From: Oscillospiraceae bacterium
GTDB lineage: Bacteria; Bacillota; Clostridia; Oscillospirales; Oscillospiraceae
Length of the DNA: 64,000 nt
Reading direction: 5' to 3'
NCBI GenBank assembly: GCA_017861365.1
Contig: JAGFXR010000003.1
Coordinates: 62,001-126,000 of the forward strand
Positions 36,712-45,059 of the stretch are shown here, in pieces. Below the pieces are notes generated by a model, which was not told the origin of the DNA, searched no databases, and saw only the letters and a program-made list of their open reading frames with translations. Numbering within the stretch: the first letter of the stretch is position 1; every line of letters begins with the position of its first letter. A program made the position numbers and the translations under genes.

Positions 36712-36780
36712 CTAAAACGCAAAAAAGGGCGTCGCAAATGCAACGCCCTCGTTTTGAATGATATTAATTTTTTGTTTCAT
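36712..36780 (-). CDS. Possible 22-residue leader ORF through the operon terminator
   Basis: ATG at 36780 to TAG at 36712, beginning about nine bases after the expected transcript start and reading straight through the terminator hairpin and U-run. AGGAA touches the ATG, which is too close for a good site. If translated, ribosomes would open the hairpin, as in the pyrBI leader of enterobacteria. It may be chance. Confidence 0.3.
   Translation of the reverse strand: MKQKINIIQNEGVAFATPFFAF
36720..36749 (-). terminator. Leader terminator (attenuator) of the pyrimidine operon
   Basis: On the minus strand AGGGCGTTGC, loop ATTT and GCGACGCCCT form a ten-pair stem (one G-U) followed directly by TTTTTT. 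It lies between the promoter at 36796-36823 and the first gene at 36685, with no other minus-strand gene it could serve. Confidence 0.75.
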
Positions 36781-36795
36781 TTCCTGCTGAATTTT

Positions 36796-36823
36796 AGTAT
36801 ACATGAATTTCTTCGTTTGTCAA
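36796..36823 (-). promoter_or_regulatory. Sigma-A promoter of the pyrimidine operon
   Basis: Minus strand TTGACA (36818-36823), 16-base spacer, TATACT (36796-36801); transcription expected from about 36789. Confidence 0.7.
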
Positions 36824-36916
36824 CTGTATTTTCTCAAAAAAATGTGCTGGCTAATAATTGGTGTAGGTTAAATAGCTAAAAATTCCGTTATATTTGGACT
36901 TTAACACTTAAAATAT

Positions 36917-36930
36917 TGTGCTGTAGCACA
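36917..36930. promoter_or_regulatory. Operator-like dyad TGTGCT-GT-AGCACA
   Basis: Perfect six-base arms around two bases, about 95 bases upstream of the pyrimidine operon promoter and 50 before the divergent small gene. Could be a site for the cluster PucR or for another regulator. Confidence 0.35.
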
Positions 36931-36980
36931 TAATGATGTTGAGACAGCACTAACGAGGCTAGTGGTCGAGGTGCGGAAAT

Positions 36981-37337
36981 ATGACAGAATTCTATCCTTC
37001 GGCTGCAAATAAGGCGCGCTCTGATGGACGGCGATTCAGTGGAACATGGTTTTTCTTGCCTATCGGAGTATTTCTTGCTATAATAGCCTTACGGTTTGAA
37101 GTTATGGGAGGCTTTGGCGTGAGAGCGATGATAACAGATGGGCAGGACGGTACCCTCGTGGTGCTGACAGTGGAGAGTCTGCTGTATGACAAAGAGGATG
37201 AGATCATGTATGTCAACGGGACGGAGCGGGATTTTTCCATCGGCGGGATGCCTGAACCGGACTATCGTCAGCTTGCGGCGGAGCTGTTCCAAAACGGCAT
37301 GGTTGACCTGAGCCGTTATGAGGCGGAGGAAGAATAA
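36981..37337 (+). CDS. Small membrane-anchored protein of unknown function
   Basis: 118 residues: basic N-terminus, one hydrophobic helix (about 24-40), then a small acidic soluble domain. GAGG ten bases before ATG 36981 supports the long form; an internal GTG after GGAGG could also start a soluble 72-residue form lacking the helix. I recognise no family. It is divergent from the pyrimidine operon. Confidence 0.5.
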   Translation: MTEFYPSAANKARSDGRRFSGTWFFLPIGVFLAIIALRFEVMGGFGVRAMITDGQDGTLVVLTVESLLYDKEDEIMYVNGTERDFSIGGMPEPDYRQLAAELFQNGMVDLSRYEAEEE

Positions 37338-37383
37338 TTCCTCCTGGTGGCAAACGCGGTGAACCACAGACAAGCCACAGCCT

Positions 37384-37422
37384 GCAAAGCGCCCCTCCGG
37401 AGATACCGGAGGGGCGCTTTGC
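37384..37422. terminator. Convergent terminator between small gene and lrp
   Basis: GCAAAGCGCCCCTCCGG (37384-37400) pairs perfectly with 37406-37422 around AGATA; TTTTAT follows on the plus strand. Confidence 0.8.
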
Positions 37423-37438
37423 CGTTTTATACCGAAAA

Positions 37439-38026
37439 TTACTCCCGGCCCTCGTCTCCCGAGGGATTTTCGGGGAGAATCCAATCCTTCAAATTTGCGT
37501 TCCAGTAGCATTCCCTGTGATCAACGGAGGTGGAAAATACAATCAAGGTTCTGGTTCTTCCGAATTTTTGCAGTTCTCCGATGAAAAAATCCAGCTCGAT
37601 GGTATTTAAAAACACCATCTCAATGAGCATGGAGTAATCGCCGGTGACGCAGTTGCATTCCACTACATTGGGACATCTTGCGATGTAGGGGTAAAATTCC
37701 TTCTTTTGATAAGGCTCTACCTCCAGGCTGATAAAGGCTTTTGTGAAGTAGCCCATCGCGTGAGCATTAATTTTGGCGGAAAATCCGGAAATGATCCCCT
37801 TTTGAAGCAGCCGGTCAATCCGCGCGCCCACCGAGGTGGAGGAGAGGAATACCTTTTCCGAAATTTCCTTCGCGGACATCCTGGCGTTGGCCTGCAGCAG
37901 TTCGATGATTTTATAATCAATTTCATCCAGCTCCGTGGGCGGCTTGAACCGAACCGCTTTAGACGCCCGTTCATCCGTCTCGGCAGGCACCGCCGCCGGG
38001 CCGCGCTTTTTTTGACTCATAGGCAC
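37439..38026 (-). CDS. Lrp/AsnC-family transcriptional regulator
   Basis: 195 residues. A charged 32-residue N-terminal tail precedes the winged helix (LDEIDYKIIELLQANARMSAKE through SSTSVGARIDRLLQKGII, in two parts), followed by an effector-binding RAM domain (about 95-175). Such proteins respond to amino acids. It lies directly downstream of gdhA and may control it. Start is GTG 38026 with GAGAGG seven bases upstream; ATG two codons later is the alternative. Confidence 0.88.
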   Translation of the reverse strand: MPMSQKKRGPAAVPAETDERASKAVRFKPPTELDEIDYKIIELLQANARMSAKEISEKVFLSSTSVGARIDRLLQKGIISGFSAKINAHAMGYFTKAFISLEVEPYQKKEFYPYIARCPNVVECNCVTGDYSMLIEMVFLNTIELDFFIGELQKFGRTRTLIVFSTSVDHRECYWNANLKDWILPENPSGDEGRE

Positions 38027-38060
38027 TGATGTTCCTCTCCCGTAGCTGATTGATATGAAC

Positions 38061-38092
38061 CTGCACTCAAAAGCAAACGCTTTTGAGTGCAG
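38061..38092. repeat. 14-base perfect inverted repeat between gdhA and lrp
   Basis: CTGCACTCAAAAGC and its complement flank AAAC. No U-run, so it is either a processing/terminator stem after gdhA or an operator for lrp, whose start is 35 bases away. Confidence 0.5.
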
Positions 38093-38133
38093 CGTTGATT
38101 TGCGGCAGGGGGTGAAACCCGCCCGGAATCATA

Positions 38134-39393
38134 TTATAACGCGATGCCCTTCATTTCCTCCGCCTGAACCATTCTCCGCAGGGCGATGATATAGGCCGCC
38201 ATGCGCCAGGAGCAGCCGGAAGTCTCCCGCTCCTCCTTCAGATCAAGGAACGCCTGTGTCAGAATGGTCTCCAGCTTGCGGTTGACCTTTTCATCGTCCC
38301 ACGTCATTTTCTGTGTATTCTGTACCCACTCGAAGTAGGAGACCGTGACCCCGCCGCTGTTGGCCAAAATGTCGGGAAGCAGTGTGATGCCCCGTCCCGC
38401 CAGAATCTCGTCGGCGGCCGCTGTGGTGGGGCCGTTGGCGGCCTCCACGATGCAACTACATTTTAACGCTTCCGCTATGGTTTCGTCAATCTGATTTTCC
38501 ATGGCCGCGGGAATCAGCACGTCGCAGTCGCAGAGCAGAAGCTCCCGGTTGCTAATGTGCGTCACGCCGGGCGCCTGATAATCCTTCAGCAGATGACCGG
38601 ATTCCAGGAAGGCGGCCGCCTTGTAGGGATCGATTCCCGCCTCGCAGTAAATGCCGCCGGACACATCGCTCAGAGCCACAATCACAGCGCCGAGATCGTA
38701 GGCGATTTTGGCGGTGTAGCTGCCCACATTGCCCATGCCCTGAACGGCGAGCTTCGTACCCTTGAGGGTTTTCCCCTGGGACTCCAGCAGCAGCCGGGTG
38801 CAGATGACCACGCCACGCCCCGTGGCGGCGGTTCTGCCGTTGGAGCCGCCCAGCTCCAGCGGCTTGCCGGTGACAACACCGGGACAGGGCTTGCCTTTGA
38901 GCATACTGTAAGTATCCATCATCCAGGCCATGGTCTGGGCATTGGTGTTTACGTCGGGGGCGGGGATGTCGGACTCCGCGCCGATGATGGGCTCGATGGC
39001 GTAGGTATACCGTCTGGTCAGGCGGCAGAGCTCCTTCTTGGAGAGAACGGAGGGGTCCACCTTTACGCCGCCCTTCGCTCCGCCGAAGGGGATGTTGGCT
39101 ACCGCGCATTTTAAAGACATCCAGGTGGCCAGAGCCTTGATCTCATTTAGATCGCAGTCCTGATGAAAGCGGATGCCGCCCTTAAACGGCCCTCTGATAT
39201 TGGAATGCTGAACCCGGTAACCCTCGAAAATCTGGATGGTGCCGTTATCCATCTCCACGGGAAGATACACCTTTGTCTCGCGCTGGGGGCTGCGGATAAT
39301 CCCGTACATGGCCGTATCTATGTGGCCGAATTCCATGGCTTTGTCCATCACGCTCAGTACATTTTCATAGGGATCGTATGTGTGGTTCATCAT
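38134..39393 (-). CDS. gdhA: Glutamate dehydrogenase
   Basis: 419 residues, hexameric short type. Interconverts glutamate with 2-oxoglutarate and ammonia. GPFKGGIRFH, the catalytic GGAKGG lysine, the active-site aspartate in DIPAPDV and the nucleotide fold VQGMGNVGSY are present; family resemblance is to catabolic NAD enzymes (GudB/RocG). GAGGAG seven bases before the ATG. A strong promoter lies upstream. Fits a role in collecting ammonia or feeding transaminases. Confidence 0.95.
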   Translation of the reverse strand: MMNHTYDPYENVLSVMDKAMEFGHIDTAMYGIIRSPQRETKVYLPVEMDNGTIQIFEGYRVQHSNIRGPFKGGIRFHQDCDLNEIKALATWMSLKCAVANIPFGGAKGGVKVDPSVLSKKELCRLTRRYTYAIEPIIGAESDIPAPDVNTNAQTMAWMMDTYSMLKGKPCPGVVTGKPLELGGSNGRTAATGRGVVICTRLLLESQGKTLKGTKLAVQGMGNVGSYTAKIAYDLGAVIVALSDVSGGIYCEAGIDPYKAAAFLESGHLLKDYQAPGVTHISNRELLLCDCDVLIPAAMENQIDETIAEALKCSCIVEAANGPTTAAADEILAGRGITLLPDILANSGGVTVSYFEWVQNTQKMTWDDEKVNRKLETILTQAFLDLKEERETSGCSWRMAAYIIALRRMVQAEEMKGIAL

Positions 39394-39432
39394 GATTAAT
39401 CTCCTCGCAATTCAGTTTCAAAAACATGGCTT

Positions 39433-39461
39433 ATTATATTGACCCGAGGAAACAGAGTCAA
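39433..39461 (-). promoter_or_regulatory. Sigma-A promoter of gdhA
   Basis: Minus strand TTGACT (39456-39461), 17-base spacer, TATAAT (39433-39438), about 35 bases from transcription start to the start codon. Confidence 0.75.
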
Positions 39462-39678
39462 TATCGTGCGCTGACTTCCATCGATACCGACTAAATTGGC
39501 ATCTGCGGCTTGATTTATTAACATGTTTTGCACCGCTTTCTTGACTTTTCAAGGCTGAGGGCAGGCATGTCACACCCTGAAGCTCCTCCGCCAAGGATGA
39601 AAAAACTTCGTCCGGCCCCGGTTTTATTGTCCCATCGGCTGTCATACAATAGAGAAACAAGCTTTGGGAGGGGTCAGA

Positions 39679-40296
39679 ATGAAATTATTCTTTATCCGCC
39701 GGCGTTGGATTGCCGTGCTGTCCTGCGTGTTGGCGGCGGCGGCCATGCTCTATGTGGTCAATTACCCCGCTTTTGTGGACGCGGCGGCAGCCCAGCGCCA
39801 GCTGCCGATTTACTGCGTGGACCGGGATCAAAAAATGCTCTCGATTTCCTTTGACGCCGCCTGGGGGAACGAGGATACCCAGACCCTGATCGACATCTTG
39901 GCCAAGTACAATATCAAGGCCACATTTTTTGTGGTGGGCGAGTGGGTGGATAAATATCCTGAGTCGGTGAAGGCACTTTCCGACGCGGGCCACGAGGTGA
40001 TGAGCCACTCCAACAAGCATGACCATTTCAACTCGCTGACCACCGATCAGATTATTTCGGATATCAACACCTGCAACGACAAGATTGAGGCTGTGACCGG
40101 GGTCAGGCCGACGCTGTTCCGGTGTCCCTACGGGGAATATGACGACCATGTCATCTCGGCGGTACGCTCCATGGGCATTGAACCCATCCAGTGGGATGTG
40201 GAAGGTTGCGCAGCAGCTTCAAGTCCGCGGGGCGCGGGGGCGAATTCAAACGAGGTCATACCGGAAGAAACAAGACGCGCCGATCATGCGGTGTGA
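39679..40296 (+). pseudogene. Polysaccharide deacetylase (PdaB-like), C-terminally disrupted
   Basis: 205 residues in frame. N-terminal membrane anchor (about 10-30), then a NodB-type domain: ISFDAAWGNEDT (catalytic Asp), IKATFFVVGEW, SHSNKHDHF (metal His) and FRCPYGEYD. After MGIEPIQWDVE (about residue 170) the family continues with about 60 residues including a FHN-type histidine; here the sequence switches to unrelated Arg/Ala-rich residues and stops. Neither other frame restores the ending. So it is probably a truncated, inactive gene; sporulation deacetylases are the nearest relatives. GGGAGG precedes ATG 39679. Confidence 0.65.
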
Positions 40297-40357
40297 CGGC
40301 AAAGGCATATGGAAGCTGTTCGGCAGGGCTGTCCAGGACGCATTTTTCGTCTTTTCA

Positions 40358-40386
40358 TTGTAAATTACAACAAAATATTTTATAAT
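40358..40386 (+). promoter_or_regulatory. Sigma-A promoter of the two-component genes
   Basis: TTGTAA (40358-40363), 17-base spacer, TATAAT (40381-40386), 33 bases before the regulator start. Confidence 0.7.
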
Positions 40387-40419
40387 CATTGTGACAATTG
40401 TTTTTTAGGGGGTCGTCCC

Positions 40420-41091
40420 ATGCATCGTATCTTGATTGTGGATAATGAAGAGAAGCTGCGGCAGGCGATTGTGAAATATGCACGGTTTCAAGGCTATGAG
40501 ACCGTGGAGGCCGCCGACGGATTGGAAGCGGTGCGGCTCTGCCGGACACAGCGGTTTGATCTGATCCTTCTGGACGTCATGATGCCGCGCATGGACGGTG
40601 TCACTGCCTGCCGCGAGATCCGCAAGCTCTGCAACACGCCTGTGCTGATCCTCACCGCCCGGGGCGAGGAGTATGACCGGATTGCCGGGTTTGAGGCGGG
40701 GGCGGACGACTATGTGGTAAAGCCCTTTTTTCCCCATGAGCTGATGCTTCGCATGGCGGTGATTCTCAAACGGGCTCACCGGGGCGGGGCGGAAAGCCAG
40801 AACGTCTGCGTAGGTGGTCTGAATCTGTCCTATACCGGCCGCTGGCTGACGGTGGACGGCGCGCGGGTCAGCCTTACAGGAAAGGAATTTGATCTGCTTG
40901 CCTATTTGGTTGCCCATTCCGGCGTGGTGCTGACCCGGCAAGAGATCATTGAGTCGGTCTGGGGCAGCGAGACAGAGAGCGGCACCCGCTCCCTGGATAC
41001 GCATATCAAGCAGCTGCGAAGAGCGCTTGGCCCGTATCACCAGTATATTGTGACGCTTCGCGGGGTGGGGTATCGCTTTGAAGAAGCATAA
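40420..41091 (+). CDS. OmpR-family response regulator
   Basis: 223 residues. Receiver domain with acidic pair in IVDNEEKL, phosphoacceptor Asp in LLDVMMPRMDG, TAR switch and KPFFPHEL lysine, then a winged-helix output domain (SLTGKEFDLLAYLVAHSGVV, GVGYRFE). AGGGGG precedes the ATG at good spacing. Overlaps the kinase gene by 14 bases. No target can be named. Confidence 0.94.
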   Translation: MHRILIVDNEEKLRQAIVKYARFQGYETVEAADGLEAVRLCRTQRFDLILLDVMMPRMDGVTACREIRKLCNTPVLILTARGEEYDRIAGFEAGADDYVVKPFFPHELMLRMAVILKRAHRGGAESQNVCVGGLNLSYTGRWLTVDGARVSLTGKEFDLLAYLVAHSGVVLTRQEIIESVWGSETESGTRSLDTHIKQLRRALGPYHQYIVTLRGVGYRFEEA

Positions 41092-42496
41092 AAGCATCAC
41101 TTGGCGTGTGTCCTGCTATCTGCTGGTCTTTATCGCGGTGCTGCTGATCATGATGTGGCTGAGTCAAATGGTGCTGCTGCCTGTGATTTATCAGGAGTAT
41201 CGGAAGGCCGCGGTGGCCAATCTTGTCACAGAGCTGGGAAACAGCCTGGGCTCGCCTCAGTTTTCCCGCAGCCTCTCGCAAACCGCCAGAGAGCAAAGCG
41301 CGTGCATCCGGGTTCTGCGTCAGAGCGGAACGGAAATTTACTCCACAGACTGTATGCCGTATTCCGATCTGTCGGGTTATTCTAAGGACACGCTGTTTTC
41401 CCTGTGGGATGAGGCGCAAAATGCCAAGGGAAGCGTATCGACGGTTTATGCCATGGACAGCCTGCGGCTGAAGCGGCTGGTGCCCACCGGCGTCAACGCC
41501 ATTGTTTATATGAAAATTTTTCATCCTGAGGGACAGCCGGCCACGGCCATTTACTATAACAGCACCATCACACCCATTGACGGGATGCTGGAGGTGCTGA
41601 AGATCGAGCTGTGGTGCATTATGGTTTTCGCGGTGATTTGCACCGCGGGCCTCGCCTTTGGCCTCTCCCGGCATATCGCCCGCCCCATCACACGGATCAA
41701 CGAGCGGGCGAAGCTGCTGAAAAAGCAGGATTTTTCCGTGACCTTTGATATCGACAATTATCAGGAGGTGGCGGAGCTCAGTGAAACTCTCACCGCCACC
41801 GGCCGTGAAATGGCGCTGCTGGACGGACTGCGCAGGGAGCTGATTGCCAACGTGTCCCACGACCTGCGCACGCCGCTGTCCATGATCATCGCCTTCGCTG
41901 AGGTGATGCGCGACGTCCCGGAGGAAAACACGGGAGAGAACGCCCAGATTATCATTGACGAGTCCGTGCGCCTGTCCGAGCTGGTGGATGACGTACTGCT
42001 GCTCCCCCAGCCAGCCGAAGTGACCGATGAGGTAAATTACTCCTTTTATGATTTTGCGGCGGCCTGCCGCAGTACCATTGAGCGCTATCAAAAGCTCAGC
42101 ATCAACCGGCGCTGTCATATTACCTATGACGGCCCGGAGCATGTTCAGGTGCGGGCCGACCGGGTTAAGCTCTCCCAGGTGATTTATAATTTGCTCAATA
42201 ATGCCATGTCTCACGCCGGTGATATGCCCGATATCCTGCTTCGCATCGAAATCCAGGACGGAGCGGTCCGCGTATCCGTCATCGACGACGGCGAGGGAAT
42301 TCCCAAGGACAAGCTCAAGCTGATTTGGGAGCGCTATTATTCCGACACCGGGGACGAGCAGTTCCATGCCGGACTGGGGCTGACTATTGTACGCCATATT
42401 CTCGAACTCCACCACGCGCGGTACGGCGTGGTCAGTGAGCTTGGCAAGGGCAGTACCTTCTGGTTCTCGCTGGACTGCTACGCCGGCAGTCCATGA
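41078..42496 (+). CDS. Sensor histidine kinase
   Basis: 472 residues. Two membrane helices (about 10-35 and 180-205) enclose an extracytoplasmic sensor of some 145 residues; HAMP (about 205-255), phosphoacceptor ANVSHDLRTPLS, N-box NLLNNAM, G-boxes DDGEGI and AGLGLTIV. Starts at TTG inside the response regulator gene. Resembles kinases that monitor the envelope, but the signal is unknown. Confidence 0.93.
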   Translation: MKKHKSITWRVSCYLLVFIAVLLIMMWLSQMVLLPVIYQEYRKAAVANLVTELGNSLGSPQFSRSLSQTAREQSACIRVLRQSGTEIYSTDCMPYSDLSGYSKDTLFSLWDEAQNAKGSVSTVYAMDSLRLKRLVPTGVNAIVYMKIFHPEGQPATAIYYNSTITPIDGMLEVLKIELWCIMVFAVICTAGLAFGLSRHIARPITRINERAKLLKKQDFSVTFDIDNYQEVAELSETLTATGREMALLDGLRRELIANVSHDLRTPLSMIIAFAEVMRDVPEENTGENAQIIIDESVRLSELVDDVLLLPQPAEVTDEVNYSFYDFAAACRSTIERYQKLSINRRCHITYDGPEHVQVRADRVKLSQVIYNLLNNAMSHAGDMPDILLRIEIQDGAVRVSVIDDGEGIPKDKLKLIWERYYSDTGDEQFHAGLGLTIVRHILELHHARYGVVSELGKGSTFWFSLDCYAGSP

Positions 42497-42498
42497 CA

Positions 42499-42567
42499 AA
42501 GCCCCGCCCCGGCCAATGGCCGGGGCGGGGCTTAACCCTGCCGGAAAAGGCTGTGGCCTTTTCCGGC
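42499..42567. terminator. Two stacked hairpins between the kinase and liv operon
   Basis: First stem 42499-42515 with 42517-42533 (perfect, 17 pairs), second 42540-42551 with 42556-42567. They lie between convergent genes and likely stop both transcripts. Confidence 0.7.
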
Positions 42568-42587
42568 ACGTGTTGATTGGACTTCCG

Positions 42588-43295
42588 TTACGACAGACCC
42601 AGATAAGCCGCCTTCAGGCTCTCATCCCGGAGCAGGTCTCCTGCGGCACCCTCCATTACGTTGTGGCCGGTCTCGATGACGTAGGCGCGATCTGCGATTT
42701 CCAGAGAGGATTGCACGTTCTGTTCCACCAGCAAAATGGTCATTCCCCGCTTATTGATATTGACAATGGTCTCAAACACCTGATCCACAATGACCGGCGC
42801 CAGACCCAGGGATGGTTCGTCCAGCATCAGCAGCTCCGGACACTGCATGAGTGCCCGGGCAATGGCCACCATCTGCCGTTCTCCGCCGGACAGGGAGCCC
42901 GCCGCCTGCTTCCGGCGTTCCGCCAGCTTGGGAAACAGTTCAAAGCACATATCCAGGTTTTCCTGCCGCTTGGGCCGGGCTTTTTTGGAGTAAGAGCCGA
43001 TAAGCAAATTCTCATAGATGGACATTTCCGGGAACAGCTTGCGTCCCTCCGGCACCTGCACCAGGCCCAGCGTGGAGATATCGTGGAGCTTATAACGGGA
43101 TAACTCCTCACCCTTGAAGGTGACGGACCCTGTCAGCGGTTTCAGAACGCCGGAGGCGGTGTTGATGGTCGTGGTTTTCCCAGCTCCGTTGGAACCCAGA
43201 AGAGCCACGATTTCGCCCTGATTGACCTGGAGGGATACTCCGTCCAGAGCCTGGAAGCTTCCATAATTGACATGAATTTGATTGATCGTCAGCAT
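42588..43295 (-). CDS. livF: Branched-chain-type amino acid ABC transporter ATPase LivF
   Basis: 235 residues. Walker A GSNGAGKTTTI, signature LSGGERQMVAIARAL, Walker B LLMLDEPSLGLAP, and the LivF-type ending QNVQSSLEIADRAYVIETG. Its ATG shares a base with the livG stop. Last gene of a five-gene importer behind a sigma-54-driven dehydrogenase. Confidence 0.94.
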   Translation of the reverse strand: MLTINQIHVNYGSFQALDGVSLQVNQGEIVALLGSNGAGKTTTINTASGVLKPLTGSVTFKGEELSRYKLHDISTLGLVQVPEGRKLFPEMSIYENLLIGSYSKKARPKRQENLDMCFELFPKLAERRKQAAGSLSGGERQMVAIARALMQCPELLMLDEPSLGLAPVIVDQVFETIVNINKRGMTILLVEQNVQSSLEIADRAYVIETGHNVMEGAAGDLLRDESLKAAYLGLS

Positions 43296-44032
43296 CAGTG
43301 CTTCCCTCCCCCCAGATACGACTCGATGACCAGCGGATTGGACGCGATCTCCGCCGGAAGCCCCTCGGCAATTTTTGTTCCCTGATTGATGACCACGATG
43401 CGGTCGGACAGGTTCATCATGGCGCGCATGACGTGCTCAATGATGATGATAGACATGCCGCCGGCACGAATTTCACGGATCAGCTCCATAATGCGCTCCA
43501 CCTCCGTGGGGTTTAATCCCGCGATCACCTCGTCCAGCAGCAGCACATCGGGCTCGGTGGCAAGTGCCCGGGCCACCTCCATCCGCTTGAGCTGGGGAAG
43601 GGTAAGGGCGCTGCCGCCGGAATGGGCCGCCTGCTCCAGGCCTACCCGCTTGAGTACCTGATAGGCCGCGTCCCTGGCCTCGGAGGTTTTGCCGTGGCGG
43701 ATGTACGCGCCCACCATGACGTTTTCCAGCACCGTCAGGTTGGAAAACGGCTGGCAAATCTGATAGGTTCGGCCGATACCCATTTTGCACAGCTCGTTGG
43801 AGCGGGGCTTTGGGATGACCTTGCCGTGATAGCGCAGCTCGCCCTCTGACATGGGCATGGTGCCCGACAGCATATTGAACAGAGTGGTTTTACCCGCGCC
43901 GTTGGGGCCGATAAGACCCAGAATTTCATGCTTGTTTAAGTGGATATCAACGTGATTGACCGCCACCAATCCGCCAAATCGCTTGGTCACCCCCTTGCCG
44001 CTGAGAATTGCCTCGCCGGAATGTTCACTCAT
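43295..44032 (-). CDS. livG: Branched-chain-type amino acid ABC transporter ATPase LivG
   Basis: 245 residues. Walker A GPNGAGKTTLF, the LivG-type RTYQICQPFSNLTVLENVMVG, a signature that reads LTLPQLKRMEVARAL in place of LSGGQ, Walker B VLLLDEVIAGLNP. The degenerate signature (LPQLKR) is unusual. ATG 44032 follows GGAGG by eight bases and lies inside livM. Confidence 0.92.
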   Translation of the reverse strand: MSEHSGEAILSGKGVTKRFGGLVAVNHVDIHLNKHEILGLIGPNGAGKTTLFNMLSGTMPMSEGELRYHGKVIPKPRSNELCKMGIGRTYQICQPFSNLTVLENVMVGAYIRHGKTSEARDAAYQVLKRVGLEQAAHSGGSALTLPQLKRMEVARALATEPDVLLLDEVIAGLNPTEVERIMELIREIRAGGMSIIIIEHVMRAMMNLSDRIVVINQGTKIAEGLPAEIASNPLVIESYLGGGKH

Positions 44033-45053
44033 GGATTCCACCTCCGCCGCCGGACTGTTTTTGCAGGGTGGCTTTCCGCCGGGACATCGCCCGCTTCTCC
44101 CGCTCGTCCGCCAGGAAGGGAATGAGTCCTCCGGGCAGGAAGAAGACGCATATCATTAAAATCAAACCGGAAATCAGCGTTGCCAGCCCGTTGAGAGAGC
44201 TTGGCGCGTACATGGTGACAATACGGTTGATGGTGTAAATAAGACCCGCGCCGATCACAGGCCCCCAAAGGGTGTTGGCGCCGCCAACCACGCACATGAT
44301 CATCACATTGATGGACAGCTCCACGCCGAACATTTTACTGGGGTCCACATAACTGATGAACATGCAGTAAAACCCGCCGCCCATAGCGGAGAAAAAGGCG
44401 GAAATAAACTGCGCCTGCATTTTCAGCGACAGCACGCTGACGCCCAGGGACGCCGCCGCACCCTCGTTGGCGCTGATCGCCCGGAAGTAGAAGCCGCGCT
44501 TGGAGCGGGTGATCCAATGCGATACCAGCAGCACCGCCACCAGCATACCCAGCACGATGTAATAGTAGGGCATCTTGCTGGAAAACTGCATGTTGAGGGG
44601 GTCGTTTCCAGGAGAAAATTTAAAGCCGTTGGAGCCGCCTACATTGACGCCGAAAATGGTCTGAAAATTGGTGAAAATGATTTTCATCATGCCCAGCAGC
44701 GCAAAGGTTGCAAGAGAGTAAAAAATACTCTGTAAACGGAAGGTGGGGTAGCCTATGATGATGGAAAACACGCCGGTGAGCAGGGCGGCGACCAGCATGC
44801 CGGCATAGGGCGTGAGGTTTGCGTATACGAACAGACAGCCTGTGAGATACGCGCCCAGGCCGATGTAAATGCCGTTGCCAAGGGAAAACAGACCGGTATA
44901 CCCGCCCATGATGTTCCATGAGCTGGCCCAATACATGTAGAGCAGAACTGAAATCAGGATGGACATGTTGGACAGCCCAATATGGAACACAACGGGCAGC
45001 AGAATCGCCGCAAGAAGCACAATCACGGGCAGAATCCATTTTTTTTGCTTCAT
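44025..45053 (-). CDS. livM: Branched-chain-type amino acid ABC transporter permease LivM
   Basis: 342 residues with about nine or ten helices. Family text includes WNIMGGYTGLFSLGNGIYIG near residue 46 and the GGANTLWGPVIGA coupling region. C-terminal tail is basic and glycine-rich. It overlaps livG by eight bases and follows livH by six. Confidence 0.92.
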   Translation of the reverse strand: MKQKKWILPVIVLLAAILLPVVFHIGLSNMSILISVLLYMYWASSWNIMGGYTGLFSLGNGIYIGLGAYLTGCLFVYANLTPYAGMLVAALLTGVFSIIIGYPTFRLQSIFYSLATFALLGMMKIIFTNFQTIFGVNVGGSNGFKFSPGNDPLNMQFSSKMPYYYIVLGMLVAVLLVSHWITRSKRGFYFRAISANEGAAASLGVSVLSLKMQAQFISAFFSAMGGGFYCMFISYVDPSKMFGVELSINVMIMCVVGGANTLWGPVIGAGLIYTINRIVTMYAPSSLNGLATLISGLILMICVFFLPGGLIPFLADEREKRAMSRRKATLQKQSGGGGGIHE

Positions 45054-45059
45054 ATCCGG

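Noticed and set aside
42540-42567. Second hairpin after the kinase as a riboswitch for livF
   Set aside because: It lies downstream of livF on the minus strand, beyond its stop, so it cannot be a leader for the liv genes.
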